A DNA stretch of 64,000 nucleotides from Cupriavidus basilensis OR16 (GCF_000243095.1 NZ_AHJE01000050.1:35388-99387); one strand, 5' to 3'; counted from the stretch's first letter, positions 17,281 through 26,958 are shown. Notes: a model not told the origin generated them from the sequence alone. Numbers and translations: made by a program.

Positions 17281-18630
17281 TCACACCGCCCAGCAGGCAC
17301 AGCCCAGCGCACCCCAGAACGAGCGCAGGTCGGATGTCGGCGCATTGCTTGCCCAGGAGCGGGCATGGTCGTGCCCATGGACCGCACAGGTTTTTGCACA
17401 CGCGCAGGACGCTGCGGCCACCTGCTGCAATGCACGTTCGCGCTTGCCGTCCGAGTCCTTCCAGGCGCCGAAGCCACCGAATTTTCGGACGGGAGACCAG
17501 TCAGGCATCGCCGGCGGTGGGGCATCGCGGTCAAGATGCTGGAAATCGCCTGCCCCGTAGACAACGCGGCCGCCAACGATCGTCAGGTCCGAGGTCGTGT
17601 TCACAATCTCGTCTTCAGGACAGGTGAAGAAGTCGCGGTCCGGAACGATCAGGTCAGCCAATTGACCGGCCATGACTTGACCCTTGGCGCCTTCCTCGTT
17701 CGAGAACCATGCCACCTTCTCTGTCCACATGCGCAGCGCGGTATCACGGTCAAGGAGATTCTGTTGCGGATACAGGCGCAGGCCTCCGACGGTCTTGCCT
17801 GTCACCAGCCAGGCTAGAGACACCCAGGGGTTGTATGACGCCACGCGCGTCGCGTCGGTCCCGGCCGACGTTCGCACGCCTTTCTCCAGCATCCGCGCAA
17901 CAGGCGGCGTCGCCTCGGCAGCCTTGGCGCCATATCGTTCGACGAAGTATTCACCTTGGTACGCCATGCGATGCTGCACCGCGATGCCGCCGCCGAGGGC
18001 GGCGATACGGTCCATCGATCGCTCCGAGATGGTCTCGGCATGATCGAAGAACCAGTTCAGTCCGCTCAGGGGAATATCGCGATTCACCTTTTCGAACACA
18101 TCCAGCGCTCTGCTGATGGTTTCATCGTAGGTGTCGATCAGTCCTGGCAACGCGGACCGTCCCTTGAGGTCGATCACGTTCGTTGCCGGTCCTGCCAGAG
18201 GCAGGATTTCGGCGTCGCCGCCAATAGCTGAAAATCGTCCGTCGTGGATGGCAACGGCAGTTGCGACTGGCCTCGCCTTGTCAAGCGTGGTAATCCTGCC
18301 GTTGCGCAGGATCAGGCGCGGGGGTTTGGCCGAAGGAAACAAGAACCGGGTCTCCTCGTTCTTTGCAGTCTTGCGCACAGCCGTAGTGCCGAAGACGCCG
18401 TGCTGCAATGTGCCGGACGCCGCGGTTGCGTCATCTGATGCCCGCTTCACCGTTGAGTGGATGGCGCCACGGAAATACTGCTGACTGATCGGTATGAACT
18501 GCTCTCCGGCAAGAATACCGAGCAGGCCGGCCAGTGCAACGAGCGGTGGAGCCGGCGACCGCACGCCGATCAGGTAGTAGATGACGCCGACCAGAACGCC
18601 GGCACCTAATGAGAACAGATAGATCTTCAT
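17281..18630 (-). CDS. XapX domain fused to an amidohydrolase that lacks its metal-binding half
   Basis: Residues 1-48 (KIYLFSLGAGVLVGVIYY, GVRSPAPPLVALAGLLGILA) are a XapX membrane domain, normally a separate small protein. From about 105 the chain is a YtcJ-type amidohydrolase (LILRNGRITTLDKARPVA). After ALPGLID the usual His-Thr-His and the next 200 or more residues are missing. The chain resumes at YDETISRALDVFEKVNRDIP and runs to a normal C-terminal part (GTDATRVASYNPWVSL). The join is at about 18128-18135. Without HxH the enzyme cannot hold its zinc pair. The XapX fusion itself is probably another deletion. The start at 18630 follows AGAGAGAG. Confidence 0.8.
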   Translation of the reverse strand: MKIYLFSLGAGVLVGVIYYLIGVRSPAPPLVALAGLLGILAGEQFIPISQQYFRGAIHSTVKRASDDATAASGTLQHGVFGTTAVRKTAKNEETRFLFPSAKPPRLILRNGRITTLDKARPVATAVAIHDGRFSAIGGDAEILPLAGPATNVIDLKGRSALPGLIDTYDETISRALDVFEKVNRDIPLSGLNWFFDHAETISERSMDRIAALGGGIAVQHRMAYQGEYFVERYGAKAAEATPPVARMLEKGVRTSAGTDATRVASYNPWVSLAWLVTGKTVGGLRLYPQQNLLDRDTALRMWTEKVAWFSNEEGAKGQVMAGQLADLIVPDRDFFTCPEDEIVNTTSDLTIVGGRVVYGAGDFQHLDRDAPPPAMPDWSPVRKFGGFGAWKDSDGKRERALQQVAAASCACAKTCAVHGHDHARSWASNAPTSDLRSFWGALGCACWAV

Positions 18631-18731
18631 CGGCATCTCTCTCTTGTAGCTTCTGGGCACGACAGTCCGGCCACACCATTACGCCGTATGGGGCCGGACG
18701 CGGGCCACCAAATGAGACGGAGGGCCGCCGA

Positions 18732-19418
18732 TTACTTGGCCGGAACCGGAGGCACGATCTCGTGAGAGCCGACCGCTCGCTGTGGGGCTTTGTGCACCAT
18801 GGTGTAAGCGTAGTCGACGCCCATCCCGTATGCGCCGGAGTGTTCCCTGACCACACTCATGAGGGCGTCATACGTATCGCGACGCGCCCAGTCGCGCTGC
18901 CATTCGAGCACCACCTGTTGCCACGTCACGGGTACGACGCCGGCCTGGATCATGCGCTGCATGCCGAAGTCATGTCCGTCCTTCGTAATGCCGCCTGAGG
19001 CGTCGGCCACCATATAGATTTCGTACCCGGCATCGGCCATGGCGCTGAGTGCGAAGGTGTTGTTGCAAACCTCCGTCCACAAGCCCGAGACCACGATCTT
19101 CTTGCGACCGTTCGCTGCCAGCGCGTCACGAACCTTCTGGTCGTCCCACGAATTCATTGAAGTGCGCTCGAGCAGGGGCTGGCCGGGGAAAACGTCGAGC
19201 AGTTCCGGGTAGGTGAATCCCGAGAAGCTTTGCGTTTCCACGGTCGTGATGGTGGTCGGGATATTGAAGATCTTCGCCGCCTTGGCGAGGCCGACGACGT
19301 TGTTCTTCAGCACCTGCCGGTCCATGGACTGGACACCGAATGCCATCTGCGGCTGGTGGTCAATGAAAATCAACTGGCTGTTTTGCGGAGTCAGCACTTC
19401 AAGCTTGGGATTGGTCAT
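18732..19418 (-). CDS. Isochorismatase-type cysteine hydrolase (YcaC-like)
   Basis: This 228-residue protein belongs to the cysteine hydrolases of the isochorismatase fold. The catalytic triad is visible as Asp in FIDHQPQM, Lys in GRKKIVVSGL and Cys in WTEVCNNTFALSA. A cis-peptide region follows. YcaC-like members act on small amides or unknown substrates and often sit with AhpD-like proteins, as here. AGGA lies upstream of the start. It is intact and is the second gene of the operon. Confidence 0.87.
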   Translation of the reverse strand: MTNPKLEVLTPQNSQLIFIDHQPQMAFGVQSMDRQVLKNNVVGLAKAAKIFNIPTTITTVETQSFSGFTYPELLDVFPGQPLLERTSMNSWDDQKVRDALAANGRKKIVVSGLWTEVCNNTFALSAMADAGYEIYMVADASGGITKDGHDFGMQRMIQAGVVPVTWQQVVLEWQRDWARRDTYDALMSVVREHSGAYGMGVDYAYTMVHKAPQRAVGSHEIVPPVPAK

Positions 19419-19444
19419 GATGGGATCCTGTCAGGGTGTAGCGG

Positions 19445-19786
19445 TTAGGCTTGCTTCAGCGCGTCGATGGCATCCAGCACGTGCGTGCTGTACGTAATGG
19501 CGGCGCCGGCGTTCAGGTTGATGGCGACGCCGAGCGCTTCTGCGATCTCTTCGTCGGACACGCCGAGCTTGACGGCCTCGGCTGCATGGAAGGCGATGCA
19601 ACCATCGCAGCGCGTGGTGACTGCGACGGCGAGCGCGATGAGTTCACGCGTCTTCGCGCCGAGTTGCTCGGTTTTGGCGCCCGCACCTGCGATAAGCCCA
19701 AAACCGCGAATGGTGTCCGGCGTGCGCGTGGACAGTTCTTTGAGGCGAGAACTGATGTCCTGAATTTCCTGTTTCCACTCAAGCAT
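19445..19786 (-). CDS. Carboxymuconolactone decarboxylase/AhpD-like protein
   Basis: This is a 113-residue single CMD domain. The redox site appears as TRCDGCIAFHAAEAV, a CxxC with a His four residues on, which indicates an AhpD-like alkylhydroperoxidase rather than a true decarboxylase. GGAG lies before the start. It is the first gene of the minus-strand operon, and about 210 bases upstream is the 47-base element shared with the oxd unit. Confidence 0.88.
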   Translation of the reverse strand: MLEWKQEIQDISSRLKELSTRTPDTIRGFGLIAGAGAKTEQLGAKTRELIALAVAVTTRCDGCIAFHAAEAVKLGVSDEEIAEALGVAINLNAGAAITYSTHVLDAIDALKQA

Positions 19787-19992
19787 GAGATGGCTCCGTG
19801 AGATGACTTCGAAAGGGATGTATGTGGCCTGGTCCGGCAGCTCGCGTCGGCGAGTGCAAAGCGCGCGACGGTTGGGTCGAGCTACTGGTTACGTTCAACG
19901 CTGGATGCAGAACGAGATCACGAGGTCAATCCTAGGAGTTGGACATTTGACTGTCAAAGATGCTCGCATTAACTTCCTTAAATATTGATTAA

Positions 19993-20039
19993 CTATATGA
20001 TTTATAACGATAAAAAATGTACTATTGTGGCGAACGAAA
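19993..20039. promoter_or_regulatory. Second copy of the shared regulatory element
   Basis: It aligns without gaps to 12567-12613, with the cores TATATGATTTATAA, TGTACTAT and GAACGAAA at the same spacing. It lies upstream of the AhpD-like operon. On the minus strand the TTATAAAT part could serve as an extended -10 region, and the outer parts as regulator sites. Confidence 0.6.
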
Positions 20040-20099
20040 CGGACCGGAAAGGCCGTCCGAAGGCTTTGGGCGGGGGAGGGGGATGCATGAGACCAGCGT

Positions 20100-20455
20100 C
20101 GACAAACCGCCGGGTGCAACCAAACAAATCCCGCGACGACTGATAGGCGCGCGCACCGGCGCCGACCGCTCGTTCGATGTCGACGTCGCGTGCCAATGCC
20201 GTCAGCCTGATGACAGCCGCTTGGGGTTGCTGCTCCTGGATCCGGCGCAGCGCTTCTACCCCGTCCAGCGTGGGCATACTTAGGTCGAACAGCCCCACGT
20301 CGGGAGTAGTTTCCTGCCACAGCGCGACAGCTTCGAACCCGTTGGATTGCTTCGCCCACAATCAAGAGGTCGTTATGCGATGAAAGCAACGCGCGCAAGC
20401 CGGCGCGAATGATCGCCTGGTCGTCCGCGATCAGGACTCGGGTCGGTCTTGTCAC
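20100..20455 (-). pseudogene. NarL/LuxR-type response regulator, receiver only, frameshifted
   Basis: From a GTG at 20455 the frame reads RVLIADDQAIIRAGLRALLS with the acidic pair, then breaks at about 20355. The phospho-acceptor region continues one frame over (DVGLFDLSMPTLDGVEALRR, then AVGAGARAY). No DNA-binding domain follows; the sequence runs into the AhpD operon upstream region. It is a frameshifted and truncated remnant, divergent from the cyclase gene at 20505. Confidence 0.75.
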
Positions 20456-20504
20456 GAGAGGCAATGAGGCGTTTAATCGTCCGCGGGAAGTCGGCGGAGG
20501 AATC

Positions 20505-23500
20505 ATGGCGCGATGCACAACTTGCGGATTACAGAATGCCGCCGGAGCCAGTTTTTGCGAGTGGTGTGGTACCAGACTGGCACGCATCTGCCCACGCTGT
20601 GACCATGAATTGAGTCTGGCCGCCCGTTTTTGCAATGCGTGCGGCGCACCGGTCAGCGAATTGCCGCAGGGGTTGTCCGCTGCACCCATCCAATACACCC
20701 CGCCACACCTGGCTGAACGCATCCGTGCCGAGCAGGTGGCGCGGGAGGCGCGCGGAGAGGCCGGCGGCGAACGCAAGACCATTACGGTCCTGTTTGCCGA
20801 CATGGCCGGCTCGACTGCCCTGATCCACGATCGGGATCCGGAAGAGGCGCACCGCCTGATCACCCCCGTCATTGAGCTGATGATGGAGTCGGTGCACCAC
20901 TACGAGGGCTATGTGGCGAAATCACTGGGCGACGGGATCCTGGCACTCTTCGGCGCGCCCATTGCCCATGAGGACCACCCCCAGCGCGCGCTGTACGCAG
21001 CGCTGCGCATGGATGCGGCAATGCGCCGGCACAGTGACCGACTTCGCCTGGATCAGGGCATCTCGCTACAGATCCGGGTGGGCATCCATACGGGTGAGGT
21101 GGTCGTACGCTCGATCCGCAAGGACGACCTGCACACCGACTACGACCCGGTGGGGCACACCATCAACATTGCCTCGCGGATGGAGACGATGGCCGCGCTT
21201 TCGTCTGTTCTCGTCAGCGAATCCACGTACAGGCTTACAGAGGGATACTTCCAGTTCAAGGAATTGGGAGCCGCCCAGGTCAAAGGTATCCCGCAGCCGC
21301 TGGCGGTCTATGAACTGCTGGGGCTTGGTGCGCTGCGCACGCGCCCGCAAGTGGCAGCGCAGCGCGGCCTGGCGCGTTTCGTGGGTCGTGAGGCCGAACT
21401 GGAGTCGCTATACCGGGCGCTGAATCAGTCCATGGCGGGACAGGGACAGATTGTCGCGGTGGTGGGGGAGGCGGGGGTCGGCAAGTCGCGGCTCTTTCAC
21501 GAGTTCAAGGCGCGCTCGCAGCACGGCTCTCTGGTGCTTGAGACCTTCTCAGTGTCGCATGGCAAAGCCTTCGCCTATCTGCCGCTCATCGAACTCCTGA
21601 GAAGCTATTTCGCGATTACCCCACAGGACGACACTCGGCGCATGCACGAAAAGGTCACGGGCAAGGTACTCACGCTGGACCGCAGCCTGGAAGATGTCTT
21701 GCCATACCTGCTCCATCTGCTTGGCATCAGCGAGCCCGGCTCAAAGCTGGCGGACATGGGCGCCAGCCTCCGGCGCGAACGCACATTCGATGCAATCACC
21801 CGCCTGCTGGTGCGCGAGAGCCGCAATCAACCGGTCGAGGTCGTGTTCGAGGACTTGCAATGGCTGGATAGTGAGACGGAAGCGTTCCTTGCCTTCCTTG
21901 TCGAGCGCTCGGCAGACGCGCGGATCCTCCTTCTTGTGAACTACCGGCCCGAGTATCAGTTGGCTTGGGCGCACAAAGACAACTGCGTCGAAGTTCGGCT
22001 CGATCCCCTGGGGCCAGCCGAGGCACAAGGGTTGCTCAGTGCCTTGCTGGGCGATGATCCCGGAGTCGGGCGGCTCAAACAACTCGTCCTGGACAAGACC
22101 GAGGGCAACCCCTTTTTCATGGAGGAGGTCGTCCAGACGCTGGCCGAGGCCGTGATCGGCAAGGAGTTTCCGTTGAGTCTGGTCCGGCAGGTCTGCGGGC
22201 AACCGGAAGATCGCCTGCACCTTCTGCTGGCAGGCCTCCAGACCGGCGGGTTTATCCATGAGCGACCAGCCTACCCGGAGGTCGAGTATGGGTTCAAACA
22301 CGGCCTGACCCAGGAGGTCGCCGGCAACTCCATGCTTTCGGAACGGCGCAGTGCGCTGCATGAACGCACTGGGCGGGCAATCGAGGTGCTCTTCCAACAT
22401 CAGTTGAAAGAGCACTGCAGCGAGCTGGCACATCACTACAGTCTCAGCGGCAATGTCGCCAAGGCGGTGGAGTATCTGCACTGCGCCGGGCGCCAGTCCC
22501 TTGAGCGTTCCACGCATCTTGATGCGATCCGTCAACTCAGTGCGGCATTGGAACTACTGACGCGCCTCACCGACACGCCTGAACGCGCGCGCCCGGAGCT
22601 TGCATTGCGCGTCACGCTTGGCCAGGCCTTGATTGCCGCGAGAGGATATGCTTCATCGGAAGTGGAGGCGAACTTTACCCGGGCGCTAGCCTTGTGCGAA
22701 AAGGACGGCGAAGCCCAACAGCTCTTCCAGGTGAAACTGGGATTGCGCATGTTCTCCGCCATGCGTGCGCAGCACGGGAAGGCGTATGAACTAGGTGAGG
22801 CGATGCTCAGCCTGGCCGAGGATGCGCAAGATCCAGTGTTGCTCGGACAGGCACGTATCGCACTGGGGGGAACCTCGCTCTATATGGGCGAGTTTGGCAA
22901 GGCGCGGGCGCACCTGGAGCAGGGTCTTGTCCACTATGCCATCGGGCAGCACGCCATCCATGCCGAACTCTACGGGCAAGATCCCGGGGTCCGTGGACTC
23001 AGCTTCCTGACATGGGCCCTGTGGTATCTGGGCTGTCCGGATCAGAGCAGGGAGAGAAGCCAGGAGGCGTTGGGGCTGGCCCGGACGCTTTCCCATCCGC
23101 TCAGCCTGGCACTCGCCCTAGTCCATGCAGCCACGCTGCATCAGTATTTGGGCGAGCCGCGGCATGCGCGAGAGTGCGCCGAAGCTGCCATCGCCCTCGC
23201 GTCCGAACAAGGGTTTCCATACTGGCTGGCATGGGCAACCGTGCTGCGGGGTTGGGCGCTGGCCGAGCAGGGAAGCAGCGAGGAGGGCGTCGTTCAGATG
23301 TGCGAGGGCCTGACCGCTTACCAGGCCACTGGCTCGGTGCATGGACGGCCTTATTTCCTGGCCCTGTTGGCCCAGGGCTATGAAAGCAACGGACAGGCCC
23401 AGGCGGGTCTCGACGTGCTGGACGATGCGTTGGCCATCGTGGGCAACACGGTGGAACGCTACTATGAAGCGGAATTGCATCGGCTCAAGGGGGAACTGCT

Positions 23501-23765
23501 CCTGTGCTCGAGCACGCAAGCCCAGTTGACTACAAATCGCGACGTCGCCAAAGCGTACTTTCATCAAGCCATCGCGATCGCCCGACGGCAAGGCGCAAAG
23601 TCCCTTGAACTGCGGGCGGCGCTGAGCCTTGCGCGGCTATGGCAGCAGCAGGGCAAGCCGGAACTCGCAAGGCAGACACTGGCCTGTGTACACGAGGCGT
23701 TCACGGAAGGATTTGCCACCGCCGACTGGATGCAAGCCAAGGCGCTCCTCGATGCGCTGACCTAA
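20505..23765 (+). CDS. Zinc-ribbon, class III adenylate cyclase, AAA ATPase and TPR protein with an internal gap
   Basis: This 1086-residue protein has four parts. Two zinc ribbons use C4-C7-C18-C21 and C29-C32-C43-C46. A class III cyclase domain (about 92-265) has metal Asp99 in FADMAGS, a second Asp in LGDGILALFG and the NIASR helix. An ATPase has Walker A GEAGVGKS at about 321. TPR-like helices fill the rest. Such proteins are large signalling regulators. After EEVVQTLAE the usual 50 or so residues (LARIDRLP-type helix) are missing and the chain resumes at AVIGKEFPLSLV (about 22140-22152). The gap is in frame and may follow the repeated QTLA codons. GGAGG supports the start. Confidence 0.85.
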   Translation: MARCTTCGLQNAAGASFCEWCGTRLARICPRCDHELSLAARFCNACGAPVSELPQGLSAAPIQYTPPHLAERIRAEQVAREARGEAGGERKTITVLFADMAGSTALIHDRDPEEAHRLITPVIELMMESVHHYEGYVAKSLGDGILALFGAPIAHEDHPQRALYAALRMDAAMRRHSDRLRLDQGISLQIRVGIHTGEVVVRSIRKDDLHTDYDPVGHTINIASRMETMAALSSVLVSESTYRLTEGYFQFKELGAAQVKGIPQPLAVYELLGLGALRTRPQVAAQRGLARFVGREAELESLYRALNQSMAGQGQIVAVVGEAGVGKSRLFHEFKARSQHGSLVLETFSVSHGKAFAYLPLIELLRSYFAITPQDDTRRMHEKVTGKVLTLDRSLEDVLPYLLHLLGISEPGSKLADMGASLRRERTFDAITRLLVRESRNQPVEVVFEDLQWLDSETEAFLAFLVERSADARILLLVNYRPEYQLAWAHKDNCVEVRLDPLGPAEAQGLLSALLGDDPGVGRLKQLVLDKTEGNPFFMEEVVQTLAEAVIGKEFPLSLVRQVCGQPEDRLHLLLAGLQTGGFIHERPAYPEVEYGFKHGLTQEVAGNSMLSERRSALHERTGRAIEVLFQHQLKEHCSELAHHYSLSGNVAKAVEYLHCAGRQSLERSTHLDAIRQLSAALELLTRLTDTPERARPELALRVTLGQALIAARGYASSEVEANFTRALALCEKDGEAQQLFQVKLGLRMFSAMRAQHGKAYELGEAMLSLAEDAQDPVLLGQARIALGGTSLYMGEFGKARAHLEQGLVHYAIGQHAIHAELYGQDPGVRGLSFLTWALWYLGCPDQSRERSQEALGLARTLSHPLSLALALVHAATLHQYLGEPRHARECAEAAIALASEQGFPYWLAWATVLRGWALAEQGSSEEGVVQMCEGLTAYQATGSVHGRPYFLALLAQGYESNGQAQAGLDVLDDALAIVGNTVERYYEAELHRLKGELLLCSSTQAQLTTNRDVAKAYFHQAIAIARRQGAKSLELRAALSLARLWQQQGKPELARQTLACVHEAFTEGFATADWMQAKALLDALT

Positions 23766-23802
23766 CAGGGAGACGACAAGCGCACCGTGCAAGATCGCCC
23801 GA

Positions 23803-24640
23803 CTACCAGCCGTATTTCAATATCGCCCATTACACCGCCCACCGCCGCGCCAAGCGTGCCAAACACCAGTTGCAGCGCGCCTATCCTGGTGGCAATGCCG
23901 GTCGCGCCCATGCCGCGCTCGTTGACAAGCCACAACTGGGTGAAGGACAGACTGGCAAAAACCAAGTGTGCCATTACAAAGCCGACGATCATGAAGCGCA
24001 GTGCGCGATCGCCGCCCACGATTCGCAAGACCGCTAACACCTGCGGCACGAAGGCGGCGCCACGTTCCTGCGGTGCGAGCTGGCTGCGCTCTTCCTTTAG
24101 CAGCGCGAGCAGCGAGGCGATGGCGGTGCCGATGACGCCCAGTACGTAGAACGTCGTCCGCCAGCCGTGCATGGCGCCCAGGACGCCGGCTAGCAGGAAG
24201 CTGCAGCCGATTCCCAGCGGGATGCCCATGAAGAACAGCCCCATTGCCGTGCCCCGCCTCTTCTCGGCGAAGAGTTCAGCCAGCAGGGCCACCGCCGCAG
24301 GCACCAGCGCCGCCTCACGGCTGGCGACGAAAAAGTGCGCGACGACCATCTGCTCGAAGCTCTGCGCGTGCCCGGAGGCCCAGGTACAGAGACTCCAGAT
24401 CAGTACGCCGGCCGCGATGACGCGGGTACGGCTGAAGCGGTCCGCCAGGGTTCCCATGAACAAGGCCATGAAGCCGAAGCTAAGGACCCAGACCGCGCCG
24501 ACCAGAAAGCCATACTGGGCATTGCTGAGTGCCAGATCCTTGATGATCTGTGGCGAGAAGCCGAGCAGCATGTTGCGGTCTGGCACCTGTTCGGTGGATC
24601 GCGTGGCGCAGCATCTGGGCGTCGATCGCAGGACCATATA
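23803..24640 (-). pseudogene. MFS transporter fragment, both ends lost
   Basis: The central part of a 12-helix MFS protein is clear: DRNMLLGFSPQIIKDLALS, LVGAVWVLSFGFMALFMG, ADRFSRTRVIAAG, then LGIGCSFLLAGVLG. Helix 1 is replaced by unrelated residues and the chain ends after about helix 8. At 23803-23817 the fragment runs into fifteen bases identical to the last five codons of the porin gene at 13855 (Lys-Tyr-Gly-Trp-stop), in a different frame. A deletion may have fused this transporter to the tail of a porin gene that once lay downstream. Confidence 0.75.
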
Positions 24641-24771
24641 TAGCCGCCTCTCACATCGCTTATCTCGCTGATCACGCATATCTCGCCATCGATTGGCGGC
24701 TGCCGCGCTCGTGCGGCCCCCGTCCCTGCCGCATTGCAGTAGGGCAATTCCAAAACCCACGGAGAATTCTC

Positions 24772-25626
24772 ATGCACCTGATTGCCTATCGTCCCTCCAA
24801 CGCCGGCATTGAAACTGAAGCCAGCGTCGGCGTCCTGGCAGATGGCCTCATTACCCCCTTGACGTCCCTGGGCAACTTCTACAAGGACACGGATGGCTGG
24901 CTGGCGCAGGCACGAACACTGCGCAAGGGCTCTCTGGCACAGGCCGACGTTACCTTGGCGGTACCCGTTCCAGCCAGTGCGAAGATCATCTGTGTAGCAA
25001 TCAACTATGTTGAGCATGGCAAGGAAGGCGGGCTGCCGACGCCCCCTTTCCCCAATCTGTTTGCGCGCTGGGCTTCGACGCTGGTCACGTCGGGCACCGC
25101 AGTACCGGTGCCATCGACGGAGCCCGACGGCGTCGATTGGGAGGTCGAGCTGGCGGCGATCATTGGGAAGCCGCTGCTTGAAGCCGATGAGGACCAAGCG
25201 CTGGGCGGGGTACTGGGTTACACGGTCTTCAATGATTTGAGCGGACGGGCCTCCCAGCTTCAGAGCATGACGCTCAGCACTGGCCAGTGGGGTCTTGGCA
25301 AGAATCTCGACAGCAGCGGCCCTATCGGATCGATCATTGCTATCGCGGACTCGGTGGATCTCGCGAACACGCGGTTGACGACCCGAGTGGATGGCGAAAT
25401 CATGCAGGACGGCACCACGGCCGACATGGTGTTTTCTGTCTCCCAGATCATCGAATTCATCACGCGGACGATCAGCTTGCAGCCCGGAGACCTCATCGCT
25501 ACCGGGACACCAGCGGGTGTCGGCTTTGGCCGCAATCCGCGCATCTACGCCAAGCCCGGATCGGTCGTCGAAGTGGCCGTGCAAGGCATCGTGGCGGTGA
25601 CAACGCCCATAGTCGCAAGGAACTAG
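24772..25626 (+). CDS. Fumarylacetoacetate hydrolase family protein
   Basis: This is a 284-residue FAH-type enzyme. The catalytic domain (about 70-280) shows KIICVAINYVEHGKE, then DWEVELAAIIGKPL with the metal-binding Glu pair, GYTVFNDLSGR, and GDLIATGTPAGVGFGR. Enzymes of this family hydrolyse or decarboxylate ring-cleavage products. The start at 24772 follows GGAG. It is followed 93 bases later by an extradiol-type dioxygenase, so the pair is likely a ring-cleavage module. Intact. Confidence 0.88.
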   Translation: MHLIAYRPSNAGIETEASVGVLADGLITPLTSLGNFYKDTDGWLAQARTLRKGSLAQADVTLAVPVPASAKIICVAINYVEHGKEGGLPTPPFPNLFARWASTLVTSGTAVPVPSTEPDGVDWEVELAAIIGKPLLEADEDQALGGVLGYTVFNDLSGRASQLQSMTLSTGQWGLGKNLDSSGPIGSIIAIADSVDLANTRLTTRVDGEIMQDGTTADMVFSVSQIIEFITRTISLQPGDLIATGTPAGVGFGRNPRIYAKPGSVVEVAVQGIVAVTTPIVARN

Positions 25627-25719
25627 AGACCACTGGCCAAGTCGGCAGGCGGGCATCTGGAGACTATCCTGATTCCCAGCCCGCCGTAGCCAAAGAAGAA
25701 TATTCGAAAGGAGACCGTT

Positions 25720-26667
25720 GTGATCAAGATTCGCGGTGCAAAATATGTGGTCTATGGGGTTAGCGACCTAGCCAAGACGCGGGGGTTCATGGCCGACTTT
25801 GGCCTTGTTCCCGTAGATTGGCCTGGGCGCGCCGCCTATTTCAGAGGGGCGCTATCCAGTCCCTATCTTTATGTGGCAGAACAAGCCGCCGAACCGGCGC
25901 TCAAGGCGATCGGTCTCGAAGTGGGCAGTGTGGAAGATCTGACGCATGCGATGCGTTTCGAGGGGGCGTCGCGGATTCGTGAACTTGATCGTCCGGGTGG
26001 TGGCCTGTGTGTTGACGTCGAGTTGCCGGGCGGGGTAAGGCTCGAATTGGTTCACGGCATCGAGGACGTCGCGGAGTTGCCGGTGCATCCGCCGTGCGTG
26101 CTTAACGAGGGCATCCGGAAGGCGCGCTTCAACGTACCACAACGGCCCCGTGGCGGGCCGTGCCAGGTGCTTCGCCTGGGGCATATCGCCTTGGCCGTAC
26201 CTGATCCCGTGGCGGCGAGGGACTGGGCTGTTCGCAATCTGGGCATGATTGTTTCAGACTCGATGCTGCAATCCGGCTCCACGGACGAATACCTCGGCTT
26301 CTTCATGCGTTGTGATCAGGGCGCGACGCCTACTGATCACCACACGCTCCTGATCGCAAAGGCGGAGGCCACGAACGTCCATCATGTTTCCTTCGAGGTC
26401 CAGGATTTCGACGCGGTTCATATGGGGCATGAGTGGTTGAAGGCGAAGGGCTACAAGGCCCACTGGGGCGTCGGCCGCCATGTCCTTGGCAGCCAGGTAT
26501 TCGACTACTGGTGGGATCCGGATGGGTTCCGCGTTGAGCATTACGCCGACGGTGACCTCTACGACAACACAGTTCCGGCAATGACAGTCGAGGGAACGGA
26601 TGATCAGTTGTGGATATGGGGCCCGGAAGTGCCCCTCGCGTTCTTCCAGCAGACCCGGGAGGCTTAG
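25720..26667 (+). CDS. Extradiol-type (VOC) ring-cleavage dioxygenase
   Basis: This 315-residue two-domain VOC protein resembles biphenyl-2,3-diol 1,2-dioxygenases. The iron triad in the C-terminal domain is His154 (LGHIALAV), His221 or 222 (NVHHVSFEV) and Glu273 (FRVEHY). GTG at 25720 is the start; AAAGGAGA lies six bases before it. It acts on catechol-type substrates in the cytoplasm with Fe(II). The FAH protein just upstream would process the cleavage product. The substrate is not evident. Confidence 0.87.
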   Translation: MIKIRGAKYVVYGVSDLAKTRGFMADFGLVPVDWPGRAAYFRGALSSPYLYVAEQAAEPALKAIGLEVGSVEDLTHAMRFEGASRIRELDRPGGGLCVDVELPGGVRLELVHGIEDVAELPVHPPCVLNEGIRKARFNVPQRPRGGPCQVLRLGHIALAVPDPVAARDWAVRNLGMIVSDSMLQSGSTDEYLGFFMRCDQGATPTDHHTLLIAKAEATNVHHVSFEVQDFDAVHMGHEWLKAKGYKAHWGVGRHVLGSQVFDYWWDPDGFRVEHYADGDLYDNTVPAMTVEGTDDQLWIWGPEVPLAFFQQTREA

Positions 26668-26871
26668 GCTGCCGCCGCGTCACCAAAGCCGGCACATGAT
26701 GGTCAGCGGTCAATCACAGCGCAGGTGGCGTAGCGAGATGCAATTTCGCTGTGGGTCGACAAGGTAATGCGGATGCATTGGAGTACCAGCCCAGGTCAAT
26801 GGAGGAGCTGGCCGCGCGGGCCGCGTGCACACTCAGCCTTCGAGTTCGGGGCGTCCGGTGAGCGCCTGAGC

Positions 26872-26943
26872 ATTCAACCGGTCGATGCAAAACACTAAAG
26901 TCTGCGTGAGCAGTGAGGGGTGTTGCAAATGAAGCAAAGGCGG
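26872..26943 (+). mobile_element. IS30-type element end remnant (copy 1)
   Basis: The terminal sequence ATTCAACCGGTCGATGCAA, followed by a GTGTTGCAAATGAAGCAAAG block that would start a transposase, matches the copy at 37995-38110. Only the end and about eight codons remain. The remainder of 26668-26958 holds no supported gene. Confidence 0.6.
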
Positions 26944-26958
26944 CCTGCCCTGTCACGT

